From: Terriglobia bacterium
GTDB taxonomy: Bacteria; Acidobacteriota; Terriglobia; Bryobacterales; UBA6623
DNA: 63,213 bases
Direction: 5' to 3'
NCBI GenBank assembly: GCA_009838515.1
Contig: VXRL01000041.1
Span: 23,348-86,560, forward strand
Below are positions 1 through 8,144 of the stretch, piece by piece. How positions within the stretch are numbered: position 1 is the stretch's first letter; every line of letters begins with the position of its first letter. The position numbers and the translations under genes are program-made. The notes under the pieces were generated by a model. It searched no databases, was not told where the DNA came from, and was given only the letters and a program-made list of their open reading frames with translations.

Positions 1-723
1 TGTGTATAACCGACCGGCCCGGGCGCTGACGACCCGCGCCTGGAAGCCAGCCCTTGCGTGGCGGTACGGGATCCCGCGCAGCCTGGAACCCCCCCGGGCG
101 CGCGGGGGGGGCGGGGGCGCGGCGGGCCGCGCGGACTGGCGGGTCACGGCCAGCCAGAAAGGTAGCAGGGCGAATCCCATCAGGCCGGTTACGAGGAACG
201 CAACCCGCCAGCCCCACACCACTGTCAGCCAACCCACCAAGGGAACTGTCAGGGCTGACCCAAGGCTGCTGCCGAAGTTTACGATCCCCACCCCGAGCGA
301 GCGCAGCGGGCCGAGCACTTCGTGCGCGACGGTCTTCATGCCGGCTGGCCAGACGCCGCCCTCGCCGACGGCCAGCAGGAACCTGCAGAGCGCCAGCGAG
401 CGGAAGCCGACGGCGGCAGCGTGCAGGGCCCCGGTTAGAGACCACCAGACGATGTAGAGCGACAGTGCCTTGCGGAAGCCCAGCAGGTCGGCCAGCCGGC
501 CGCCGACGCTGTACATGAGCATGTACGTCACCATGAAGCAGTTCACGACGAAGGCGTACTCGCTGTTTGACATGCCGAACTCGTCGCGTAGGGTCGGTGC
601 GAGCACGGAGATTGCGATGCGGTCGATGTAGCTTGTCGTCGTAGCGGCCAGCAGGACGGCGAGCAGCGCCCATGGAGTGCGCGGGCGGGACGCGCCGTTC
701 TTCGGGGACGGTGCCGGAGGCAT
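1..723 (-). CDS. MFS transporter, anion:cation symporter-like, 3' part cut by window edge
   Basis: Inner-membrane major facilitator that would move a small organic anion with a proton or cation. The ATG at 721-723 starts a frame that stays open to the left edge, so about 241 codons of a usual 400-450 are present. Seen: hydrophobic helix from about residue 18 with an SYIDR segment, the MFS loop 2-3 motif GGRLADLLGFRKA (about 74-86), GEGGVWPAG (about 120-128), and helices to about 193. These resemble the ExuT/phthalate-type ACS group (family knowledge). Residues beyond about 200 fall in the G/C homopolymer stretch at 88-125 and do not look like transporter sequence, so that part is suspect. The gene diverges from the CoA-transferase operon with 86 bases between them, suggesting shared control. 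The substrate is unknown. Confidence 0.8.
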   Translation of the reverse strand, partial: MPPAPSPKNGASRPRTPWALLAVLLAATTTSYIDRIAISVLAPTLRDEFGMSNSEYAFVVNCFMVTYMLMYSVGGRLADLLGFRKALSLYIVWWSLTGALHAAAVGFRSLALCRFLLAVGEGGVWPAGMKTVAHEVLGPLRSLGVGIVNFGSSLGSALTVPLVGWLTVVWGWRVAFLVTGLMGFALLPFWLAVTRQSARPAAPPPPPRARGGSRLRGIPYRHARAGFQARVVSARAGRLYT

Positions 724-809
724 TGCGGGGAGGCGCGACGGCAGCGGTCCGCCGAGAGGCAATCCATCATAGTTGAAATTCCCGGTTTAGGGCAGTCAGA
801 CTACGTAGC

Positions 810-1973
810 TTGAGCCCGCACGAAGATCTACCCGGCGCGCTGCACGGGATCAAGGTCATTGACCTGGCTGGAACCGTCGCGACCGGCTACTGCGGCAAGC
901 TCTTCGCCGATCACGGGGCGGACGTCCTGTTGGTCGAGCCGCAGGAGGGATGTCCGACTCGTAGGCTGCCTCCGTTTGCTCCGGGCGTCCCCGCTCCCGA
1001 AGCCAGCGGGATGCACGCTTACTTGAGCGCCAACAAGCGCAGCGTGGTTTGCCCTGACCGTGCGGCCTTGATGGCTCTCGCCTCGGGCGCTGCGTTGGTC
1101 ATCGATGACCGCCCGGGCCGCGATCGCCCGCTGACCTTGGACGAGTTGGAGCACTGTTCAGCCGATGGGGTACTTCTCTCGATCACGTGGTTCGGGCAGA
1201 CCGGCCCGTATCGTGGCTACGCCGGAAGCGATGGCGTATGCCAGGCCCTCACGAGCCAGATCGACTGGCTGGGAGAGCCGGATGGCCCGCCGGTGATGCC
1301 TGGCGGATACCAAGCCCAAATCATCGCAGGCATGACGGCTTTCGTCGCGTCGATGGGACAGATCTTGGCGCGCGAGCTGGGCAATGTGTCCGGCCCCGGC
1401 CACCTAGACGTTTCGGTCTTGGAGTCGAATCTGTGCTTTTCGGAGATCGAAGCCTTGCGAGGGTTTGCCGGCAAGCCCACTCGCGAGCGCCTGGGGGTGA
1501 ACCGATTCCGCGCCACGTATCCGCTTGGCATCTACCCCTGTCGCGATGGCTGGCTCGGTGTAACCGTGCTGACGCCGTCGCAGTGGAACGCGTTCTGCGA
1601 GTTGCTCGGCTTTGACGATCTAGCCGCAGTCGAGCGCTACCAGCAGAGCCTGGAGCGTCTCCAAGACGCGGACAAGTTGGATGCACGCATCCAAGGACGG
1701 GTCGCTCGGGAATCGGCCGGCGATCTGGCAAAGCGCGGGCAGGCACTGCGCATACCCCTGACGATCGTCCCGACAATGGATCAGCTCTTCGATGTCGACC
1801 AGTTCGTTGAGCGCGGGGCCTTTGCCGACGTCACTCACCCGGATCTGGGCGCGTTACGGCTGCCGACGAGCCCGTTCCGCCTCCATGCGATGCCGGCCGC
1901 TTCCGGTGGTGAAGTCGCTCGGTTAGGCGCCGATACCGAAGCTGCCTTGCAACAAGCGGGGTGCGCATTGTGA
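810..1973 (+). CDS. Family III (CaiB/BaiF) CoA-transferase, subunit probably lacking the catalytic Asp
   Basis: Cytoplasmic family III CoA-transferase homologue, 387 aa, the usual family size. The N-terminus has the typical GIKVIDLAGTVA segment followed by a KLFADHGADVLLVEP block; later GPGHLDVSVLE and a C-terminal HPDLG region also fit. The only in-frame start before the conserved block is TTG at 810; the frame is closed by TGA at 774-776. In formyl-CoA transferase the nucleophile is an Asp at about residue 169, preceding a short segment that ends in Gly. Here the aligned codon 170 is CAA (Gln, in AQIIAGM), whereas the next gene has Asp. I infer that this is the non-acylated partner of a heteromer, comparable in layout to the two-subunit BbsEF and Smt enzymes. 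It is the first gene of an overlapping operon. The substrate cannot be told. Confidence 0.88.
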   Translation: MSPHEDLPGALHGIKVIDLAGTVATGYCGKLFADHGADVLLVEPQEGCPTRRLPPFAPGVPAPEASGMHAYLSANKRSVVCPDRAALMALASGAALVIDDRPGRDRPLTLDELEHCSADGVLLSITWFGQTGPYRGYAGSDGVCQALTSQIDWLGEPDGPPVMPGGYQAQIIAGMTAFVASMGQILARELGNVSGPGHLDVSVLESNLCFSEIEALRGFAGKPTRERLGVNRFRATYPLGIYPCRDGWLGVTVLTPSQWNAFCELLGFDDLAAVERYQQSLERLQDADKLDARIQGRVARESAGDLAKRGQALRIPLTIVPTMDQLFDVDQFVERGAFADVTHPDLGALRLPTSPFRLHAMPAASGGEVARLGADTEAALQQAGCAL

Positions 1974-3211
1974 GCCGGCCGGCATTCTTGTGGGGCTGTC
2001 GCATTGTCGACCTCTCGATGGGATGGGCCGGGCCTCTGGCAACCAGGCACTTGGCTGACATGGGTGCCGAGATCATCAAGGTCGAGTCCTGCGTGCGGTT
2101 CGACTGGTTTCGTGGCTGGGAGTCCAGCCAGCGCTGGATCAATGACAACGAAGCGGAGAAGCACGAACCGTTCAACGCATTGAATCGCAACAAGTTCGAT
2201 GTCACGCTCGATCTCTCCCAGCGGCGCGGCCGCGACCTGTTGCTACGCTTGGTTGCGGTCTCGGACGCCGTCATCGAGAACTTTGCCGGCGACGTGCTGC
2301 CTAAGCTCAACCTAGGCTTCGAGGTCTTCAAGGCCGTCAAGCCTGAAATCGTCATGGTCTCGATGCCGGGCTTTGGCAGCACCGGGCCGTGGAGCAAGTA
2401 TCGCGCCTACGGCTCGACGACTGAGCAGGCGGCCGGCCTGCCACACCTGACCGGGCACCCCGAGCACCCGCCGACCATGGTCCACATCGCGCTGGGCGAT
2501 GCCGTGGCGGGCTTGAACGGTGCCTCTGCGATGCTGGTGGCTCTCCGCCACCTCAAACGCACCGGGGAGGGGCAGTTCGTCGACCTGTCGCATTCGGAGT
2601 GCCTTCTGCCTCTTGGGGCGCACGGCATAGCCGAACAGTCCTTGACGGGCGTGCCCCCGCCGAGGCTGGGCAATCGCTCCCGACATTGCGCACCGCACGG
2701 CATCTACGCGTGCGGAGACGGCCGCTGGCTCGTAGTCCAAGTTCAGAGCGAGGAGCAGTGGCGGGCTCTGCGCGGCGTCCTTGGCGGCAATGTCGCAGGT
2801 TTCGGCGACCTGGCCGATCGCTTGGAGCGGTCCGACGAGCTTGACGCGGCGATCTCTGGATGGTGCGCTCATCGGCCCGCTGCCGACGCCATGGACTCGC
2901 TGCAATCCGCTGGCGTGCCTGCCGCTGGGGTGGCCGCTTCCAAGGAGCTTGTGGCGGATCCGCACTTGCAGGCCCGCCACTTCTGGAAGATCCTGGACCG
3001 GCCATACATTGGACAGCATCCTAACGGTGTCGCTCCATACCGGCTCCAAGACGGTCCTCTTGAAATCGAATGGCCCGCCCCGACCTTGGGCCAGCACAAC
3101 CGCGAGATCCTCGGGGGCTTGCTGGGGCTGTCAGACGCGGAACTGGCTGACCTCGAGCGGGACGGTATCATTGGCAATCGTCCGCGCTTGCCCGGAGCCG
3201 TTGGTGGATGA
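1970..3211 (+). CDS. Family III (CaiB/BaiF) CoA-transferase, catalytic subunit
   Basis: Second family III CoA-transferase, 413 aa from the GTG at 1970, which overlaps the previous stop as GTGA; a GTG at 1961 is the alternative. It has CRIVDLSMGWAGPLATRH at the N-terminus, HLADMGAEIIKVE, and the ALGDAVAGLNG segment with Asp at about residue 177 (codon 2498-2500), the position expected for the acyl-accepting aspartate. TGEGQFVDLSHSE follows, as in the family. The C-terminus ends in the usual ADLERDGII-type helix. The overlap implies translational coupling with the upstream Gln-containing paralogue, so a 1:1 complex is likely (inference). The downstream gene overlaps by ATGA, tying CoA transfer to the carboxylase. 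Confidence 0.9.
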   Translation: MSRPAFLWGCRIVDLSMGWAGPLATRHLADMGAEIIKVESCVRFDWFRGWESSQRWINDNEAEKHEPFNALNRNKFDVTLDLSQRRGRDLLLRLVAVSDAVIENFAGDVLPKLNLGFEVFKAVKPEIVMVSMPGFGSTGPWSKYRAYGSTTEQAAGLPHLTGHPEHPPTMVHIALGDAVAGLNGASAMLVALRHLKRTGEGQFVDLSHSECLLPLGAHGIAEQSLTGVPPPRLGNRSRHCAPHGIYACGDGRWLVVQVQSEEQWRALRGVLGGNVAGFGDLADRLERSDELDAAISGWCAHRPAADAMDSLQSAGVPAAGVAASKELVADPHLQARHFWKILDRPYIGQHPNGVAPYRLQDGPLEIEWPAPTLGQHNREILGGLLGLSDAELADLERDGIIGNRPRLPGAVGG

Positions 3212-6200
3212 AGCTGCTGATCGCCAATCGTGGGGAGATCGCGATCCGCATCGCGCTGGCCGCCGCTGACCTTGGCATCGAATCGGTCGCTGTTTACTCA
3301 GAGGACGACGACAGGGCGCTACACATTCGCAGGGCAGACCACGCAGTCGCCCTAGTCGGATCGGGTGCGGGCGCCTACCTAGATGCGGCGCAGCTGATCC
3401 AGGTCGCAGCTGACAGCGGGTGTGACGCGCTTCATCCGGGGTACGGCTTCCTCAGCGAGAGCGCCGCATTCGCGCGTGAGTGCCTGGCGGCAGGCCTGAC
3501 ATTCGTGGGCCCGCCGCCGGAGGCGCTGGCTCTGTTCGGTGACAAGGCTCAGGCTAGGGCGCTCGCTGAAGAACTGGGAGTGCCCGTGGTCCAGGGGGTT
3601 TCCGGGCCGACCACGCTTGCGCAGGCGGGGGCATTCTTCGAATCGCTGCCCGGCGGCTCAACCATGCTCATCAAGGCAGTCGCCGGCGGCGGAGGGCGGG
3701 GCATACGGCTCGTGAGCGAGGCAGGAGAGATCGAGAACGCCATGGCGAGGGCCCAATCGGAGGCAGGCGCGGCGTTTGGTGTGCCGGACGTCTTTGTCGA
3801 GCGCTTCGTGGCGGGCGCGCGGCATGTCGAAACCCAGATAGCCGTAGACCACGAGGGCAGGTTCGCCTGCATCGGCGATCGAGACTGCTCGCTGCAGCGA
3901 CGCCACCAGAAGCTCGTCGAGGTGGCGCCCGCCCCCGGGCTGCCCAAGGCCGTCCGAAGCGGAATCGCCGACGCTTCGGCGCTGCTCGCCGAAGCCGCCG
4001 GCTATCGCAATCTCGGCACGTTCGAGTTCTTGGTCGATGGCGACCAGTACTTCTTCATCGAGGCCAATGCCCGGCTTCAGGTCGAGCACACAGTCACGGA
4101 GGAGACCAGCGGGCTGGATCTGGTGCAAATCCAGTTGCGGCTGGCCGAAGGGCAATCGATCCAGTCGGCGGGCGTTCGGCAGGCCAAGCCTGGCTCGACG
4201 CGGAATGCAGCCGTGCAGGCTCGCGTGAATATGGAGACCATGCAATCCCATGGCTCGGCCAAGCCCAGCGCCGGCACGCTCGAAGCCTTTGACCTGCCTT
4301 CCGGGAAGAGCGTTCGCGTCGACACCTCCGGCTATGCCGGATTGCGGCCGAGTCCGAACTTCGACTCGCTGCTGGCAAAGGTCGTCGGCCATGCCTCAGA
4401 GGGTGGTTTGGCAGCTGCGATGCAGCGCACCGCCCGGGCATTGGCCGACTTCAGAATCAGTGGAATCGAAACCAATATCCCCTTCCTCAACGCACTGCTT
4501 GCCCACCCAGAGGTTTGCGCTTGGAACGTCCACACGCGGTTCGTCGACGAACACATGGAAGAACTGGTAGCTGGGCAGAGCGGGGAAGGACGCTTCTTCC
4601 CGCTCCAGTCAAGTGCCGTACAGCAGACCGGCATGGCGGGCGCGAAGGTTGATCCGAACGATCCTCTGGCGGTGCTTTCCTACGGTAAGCGCGCAGCGAC
4701 CGGGACGTCGGGCGCGCCCAGTTCGGACGCGTTTCCGGACGGTGCGAAGCGGCTCCGAGCCGCGATGCAGGGCACCATCGTCAGCGTGGACGCCGAAGTT
4801 GGCTCTGCGATCCGGGCCGACGACATTGTGCTGGTCATGGAATCGATGAAGATGGAGCACGAGATCCGTGCTGGCGAGAGCGGAATCTTGCGGGAAGTCA
4901 CTGTCGCAGTGGGAGACACGGTCTATGAAGGCCATCCCTTGGCGGTGATCGAAGAGCGCGAAGTCGATGGTGTTGTCGACCATGACGTCTCAGACGTGGA
5001 TCTCGATTCCATCCGACCTGATCTAGCTGAGGTTCACGCACGTCGTGATGTGACGCTGGACGCGGCACGTCCCGATGCGGTCGCGAAGCGCCGCAAGACC
5101 GGCCAGCGAACTGCGCGCGAGAACGTAGACGACCTATGCGACGAGGGCACATTCGTCGAGTATGGGCAGCTGGCGCTCACTCCCGGAACTGGCCTGGCCA
5201 GGGACGAGGTCATCCGCAAGTTCCCCACAGACGGAATGATCACCGGCATCGGCAGCGTGAATGGCGCCGATTTCCCGGGGGCAGGCTCAAGGTGCGTGAT
5301 TCTGGCCTACGACTACACCGTGCTAGCCGGTACGCAAGGCGTCCTCAACCACGTCAAGACGGACCGCATGCTTGAGCTTGCGGCCAAGTGGCGGCGGCCG
5401 GTGGTGCTCTTTTCGGAGGGCGGCGGCGGCAGGGCTGGCACGGGCGGCAAGCGCAAGGGCGGCGCCGCCACGACCGCGGCCGGTCAGGGACGCTCGGATG
5501 ACATGTACCGACCTCTCGACACGCCCTCGTTCGCCACGATGGGCAGTTTGAGCGGGCTGGTGCCGCTGATCGGGATCACTTCACGCTTCTGCTTCGCTGG
5601 CAATGCGTCACTACTCGGCTGCTGTGATGCGATCATCGCGACCGCGGACTCCAGCATTGGGATGGGCGGGCCGGCCTTGATCGAGGGCGGCGGCTTGGGG
5701 GTGTTTCGTCCGGAAGAGGTCGGGCCGATGGAGGTCCAAGTGCCCAACGGAGTCGTTGACTTGGCGGTTAAGGACGAGGCGGAAGCGGTAGCGATCGCCA
5801 AGCGGTACCTGAGCTATTTCCAGGGTCCCCTCGCGGATTGGACGTGCAAGGACCAACGACTCTTGCGCCGGGTCATCCCGGAGAACCGCCTGCGAGTCTA
5901 CAACGTCCGCGAACTGGTCGGGATCTTGGCGGATACGGACTCGGTGTTGGAGCTGCGGCCTGACTTCGGCCTCGGCATGGTCACCGCCTTGGCCCGCATC
6001 GAGGGCAGGCCCGTGGGAATCCTCGCCAACAACCCGCAGTTCCTTTCTGGCGCGATCGACAGCGATGGTTCGGACAAGGCCGCCCGGTTCATGCAGCTGT
6101 GCGACTGCTTCGACCTGCCGGTGATCGTGCTCTGCGACACCCCCGGCATGATGGTCGGACCGGAGATCGAGCGCACCGCCTTGGTGCGGCATTGCAGCCG

Positions 6201-6612
6201 CATGTTCGTCACCGGCGCCAACCTCAGCGTGCCGCTGGTCACGATCATTCTGCGCAAGGCGTACGGGCTTGGAGCTCAGGCCATGGCGGGCGGGCACACG
6301 AAACGACCCATGCTGACCGTGGCGTGGCCGACTGCCGAGCATGGCGGCATGGGCCTAGAGGGACAGATGAAGCTCGGATTTCGCAACGAGCTTGCGGCGA
6401 TCGACAATCGCGAGGCGAGGGCTGCGAGGTATGCCGAGCTGGTGGCGGCCGCCTACGAACGAGGCAAGGCCCTCAATGCAGGTGTGGCGTTCGCCTTTGA
6501 TGACGTGATCGATCCGGCGGATACCCGTCGGTGTATCATGGGAGCCCTTTTGTCTGCGCCTGCTCCGGCCACCCGGGCAGGCAAGAAGCGACCGTACGTC
6601 GACACTTGGTAG
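3208..6612 (+). CDS. Single-chain acyl-CoA carboxylase: biotin carboxylase + biotin carrier + carboxyltransferase
   Basis: Biotin-dependent acyl-CoA carboxylase with all functional units in one 1134-residue chain. The ATG at 3208 overlaps the preceding stop (ATGA). Domains in order: biotin carboxylase from about 1 to 445, with N-terminal LLIANRGEIAIRI, the ATP-grasp glycine loop GGGGRG at 160-165 and the catalytic EANARLQVEHTVTEE at 285-299; a linker to about 515; a biotin carrier with VMESMKMEH, biotinylated Lys about 548; then a carboxyltransferase from about 600, with YDYTVLAGTQG, SEGGGGRAG, GMGGPALIEGGG and DTPGMMVGPEIE. The same order is known from single-chain long-chain acyl-CoA carboxylases (LCC) of Mycobacterium and Rhodopseudomonas; the acyl substrate here is not readable from sequence. 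Operon position suggests it carboxylates the CoA ester made by the two upstream transferases. Confidence 0.93.
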   Translation: MKLLIANRGEIAIRIALAAADLGIESVAVYSEDDDRALHIRRADHAVALVGSGAGAYLDAAQLIQVAADSGCDALHPGYGFLSESAAFARECLAAGLTFVGPPPEALALFGDKAQARALAEELGVPVVQGVSGPTTLAQAGAFFESLPGGSTMLIKAVAGGGGRGIRLVSEAGEIENAMARAQSEAGAAFGVPDVFVERFVAGARHVETQIAVDHEGRFACIGDRDCSLQRRHQKLVEVAPAPGLPKAVRSGIADASALLAEAAGYRNLGTFEFLVDGDQYFFIEANARLQVEHTVTEETSGLDLVQIQLRLAEGQSIQSAGVRQAKPGSTRNAAVQARVNMETMQSHGSAKPSAGTLEAFDLPSGKSVRVDTSGYAGLRPSPNFDSLLAKVVGHASEGGLAAAMQRTARALADFRISGIETNIPFLNALLAHPEVCAWNVHTRFVDEHMEELVAGQSGEGRFFPLQSSAVQQTGMAGAKVDPNDPLAVLSYGKRAATGTSGAPSSDAFPDGAKRLRAAMQGTIVSVDAEVGSAIRADDIVLVMESMKMEHEIRAGESGILREVTVAVGDTVYEGHPLAVIEEREVDGVVDHDVSDVDLDSIRPDLAEVHARRDVTLDAARPDAVAKRRKTGQRTARENVDDLCDEGTFVEYGQLALTPGTGLARDEVIRKFPTDGMITGIGSVNGADFPGAGSRCVILAYDYTVLAGTQGVLNHVKTDRMLELAAKWRRPVVLFSEGGGGRAGTGGKRKGGAATTAAGQGRSDDMYRPLDTPSFATMGSLSGLVPLIGITSRFCFAGNASLLGCCDAIIATADSSIGMGGPALIEGGGLGVFRPEEVGPMEVQVPNGVVDLAVKDEAEAVAIAKRYLSYFQGPLADWTCKDQRLLRRVIPENRLRVYNVRELVGILADTDSVLELRPDFGLGMVTALARIEGRPVGILANNPQFLSGAIDSDGSDKAARFMQLCDCFDLPVIVLCDTPGMMVGPEIERTALVRHCSRMFVTGANLSVPLVTIILRKAYGLGAQAMAGGHTKRPMLTVAWPTAEHGGMGLEGQMKLGFRNELAAIDNREARAARYAELVAAAYERGKALNAGVAFAFDDVIDPADTRRCIMGALLSAPAPATRAGKKRPYVDTW

Positions 6613-6659
6613 GGAGCTTCTGACGAGGCTTCGCGCGGCTGATCGCGCCGCTGCGATTC

Positions 6660-8144
6660 CTATGGAAGGGCCCCGCGCCATCCTTGCCGAAGCTGAGCTG
6701 AGAGCGCGTTCACCACTGCCGCGTTCTCGGGCTGGTCGGCGACATTGACCGTTTCGGATACAGACTTCTCGAGGTCGTACAGCCCACGCGCCACCACTGT
6801 CCGATTACGGTCTACCCACTCCGTGAAGCGGAATCGCTGCGTGCGCATGCTGTAGCCCATGTGAACCCAGTCCTGGTCCGCCAGATAGGGGCGCGGGATC
6901 TGATTGAAGGCTGCCTTCTTCCACGGGCGGTTGGGGTCTTCCAGCAGTGGCAGCATCGAGATCCCCTCAAGGTCTTCGGGTGCATCGATGCCACAGGCCG
7001 CGCACAGGGTGGGGTACATGTCGACGAATTCGACCAGCCCGGCACAACTCCTCCCGCCCGAGGCCATCCCCGGCACTCTCAGCATCATCGGGGCGCGGGC
7101 GGCGAGTTCGAAATTCGTTGTCTTGGCCCACGTCTGTTGTTCTCCTAGGTGCCAGCCGTGGTCGCCGAACATGATCACCACGGTACTGTCGGCTAGGCCG
7201 AGGCTCTCAAGCTCCCGCAACACGCGGCCGACTTGTGCGTCCATGTAGCTGGTGGCCGCATAGTACCCATGGATCAGCTCGCGGACTTTGGCCGGCGGCA
7301 CCGGCCCCTCGTCGGGGATGTCCGTGTAGCCGCGCAACTCTTGCGACCGGGTGAAGGCCACCGCCGACGTGCCCACCGGGCGCTGGGCATCGCTAGGCAC
7401 CGGCAGAGCAGCCGGATCGTACAAGTCGAAGTATTTCTTCGGCGCCGTGAAGGGCAGGTGTGGCTTCTGAAACCCGACGGCGAGGAAGAACCGGTCATCG
7501 CGCAGGCGGCGCAGCGCGCTGACCGCTCGATCCGCCACTTGGCCGTCCTGCAGGGCATTGTCGGGCACCTCAGGTGCCTGCCATGAGGCTTTCTTATTCC
7601 ACTCCAAGGTCGGGATGTCCGCGCCTGACCACGTACGGTCGGGGCTCTGCCTGCGCATCGCGGCGAAGCGCTCCTCGTCGACGTACTGCATGCCCGCCTG
7701 CCGTCCACCTGCCGGCCACGCCGGCACGCTCCATGACGGCCGGTCGGCCTTGTTGCCGTGCAGCACCTTGCCGATTGCTTCGGTGTGATACCCGGACTGC
7801 TTGAAGCGTTGCGGCAGCGTGACCAGATCTGGCATCGTCTCGCGGAAGTGCTTGCGGTTGCCCCAGACCTTTGTGGTGTCCGGTCTGAGTCCCGTAAGCA
7901 ACGACGCCCTCGACCGACCGCAGACTGCCGACTGGCAGTAGGCGCGCTGGAACACTAGGCTGCTGGAGGCCAGTCTGTCCAAGTTCGGCGCGTGGACGAG
8001 GTCGTTGCCGTAGCAGCCCAATTCGGGCCGCAGGTCGTCCACCGCCAGGAACAGCACGTTGAGCCCGTTGCCAGCAGCATTGGCGGCTTGTCCGCCCAGG
8101 CCCGAGGCGATGGCGGACGTAAGGAAGGCGCGACGGTCGATCAC
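6660..8144 (-). CDS. Sulfatase, iduronate-2-sulfatase-like, Tat-type signal, active site C-G-R-S-R
   Basis: Secreted sulfate-ester hydrolase of the formylglycine sulfatase family, 494 aa. I place the start at GTG 8144, which overlaps the stop of the upstream sulfatase (GTGA); a GTG at 8174 only adds a non-signal extension. The N-terminus MIDRRAFLTSAIASGLGG looks like a twin-arginine signal. Metal-binding LAVDDLRPELGCYG follows, then the modification site AVCGRSRASLLTGLRPDT with Cys75. The usual motif is C-x-(P/A)-x-R; here the third position is Arg. Later FGDHGWHLGE carries the typical Asp-His pair. Last of three same-strand sulfatases. Substrate class (sulfated uronate or other glycan) is inferred from similarity only. 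Confidence 0.9.
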   Translation of the reverse strand: MIDRRAFLTSAIASGLGGQAANAAGNGLNVLFLAVDDLRPELGCYGNDLVHAPNLDRLASSSLVFQRAYCQSAVCGRSRASLLTGLRPDTTKVWGNRKHFRETMPDLVTLPQRFKQSGYHTEAIGKVLHGNKADRPSWSVPAWPAGGRQAGMQYVDEERFAAMRRQSPDRTWSGADIPTLEWNKKASWQAPEVPDNALQDGQVADRAVSALRRLRDDRFFLAVGFQKPHLPFTAPKKYFDLYDPAALPVPSDAQRPVGTSAVAFTRSQELRGYTDIPDEGPVPPAKVRELIHGYYAATSYMDAQVGRVLRELESLGLADSTVVIMFGDHGWHLGEQQTWAKTTNFELAARAPMMLRVPGMASGGRSCAGLVEFVDMYPTLCAACGIDAPEDLEGISMLPLLEDPNRPWKKAAFNQIPRPYLADQDWVHMGYSMRTQRFRFTEWVDRNRTVVARGLYDLEKSVSETVNVADQPENAAVVNALSAQLRQGWRGALP

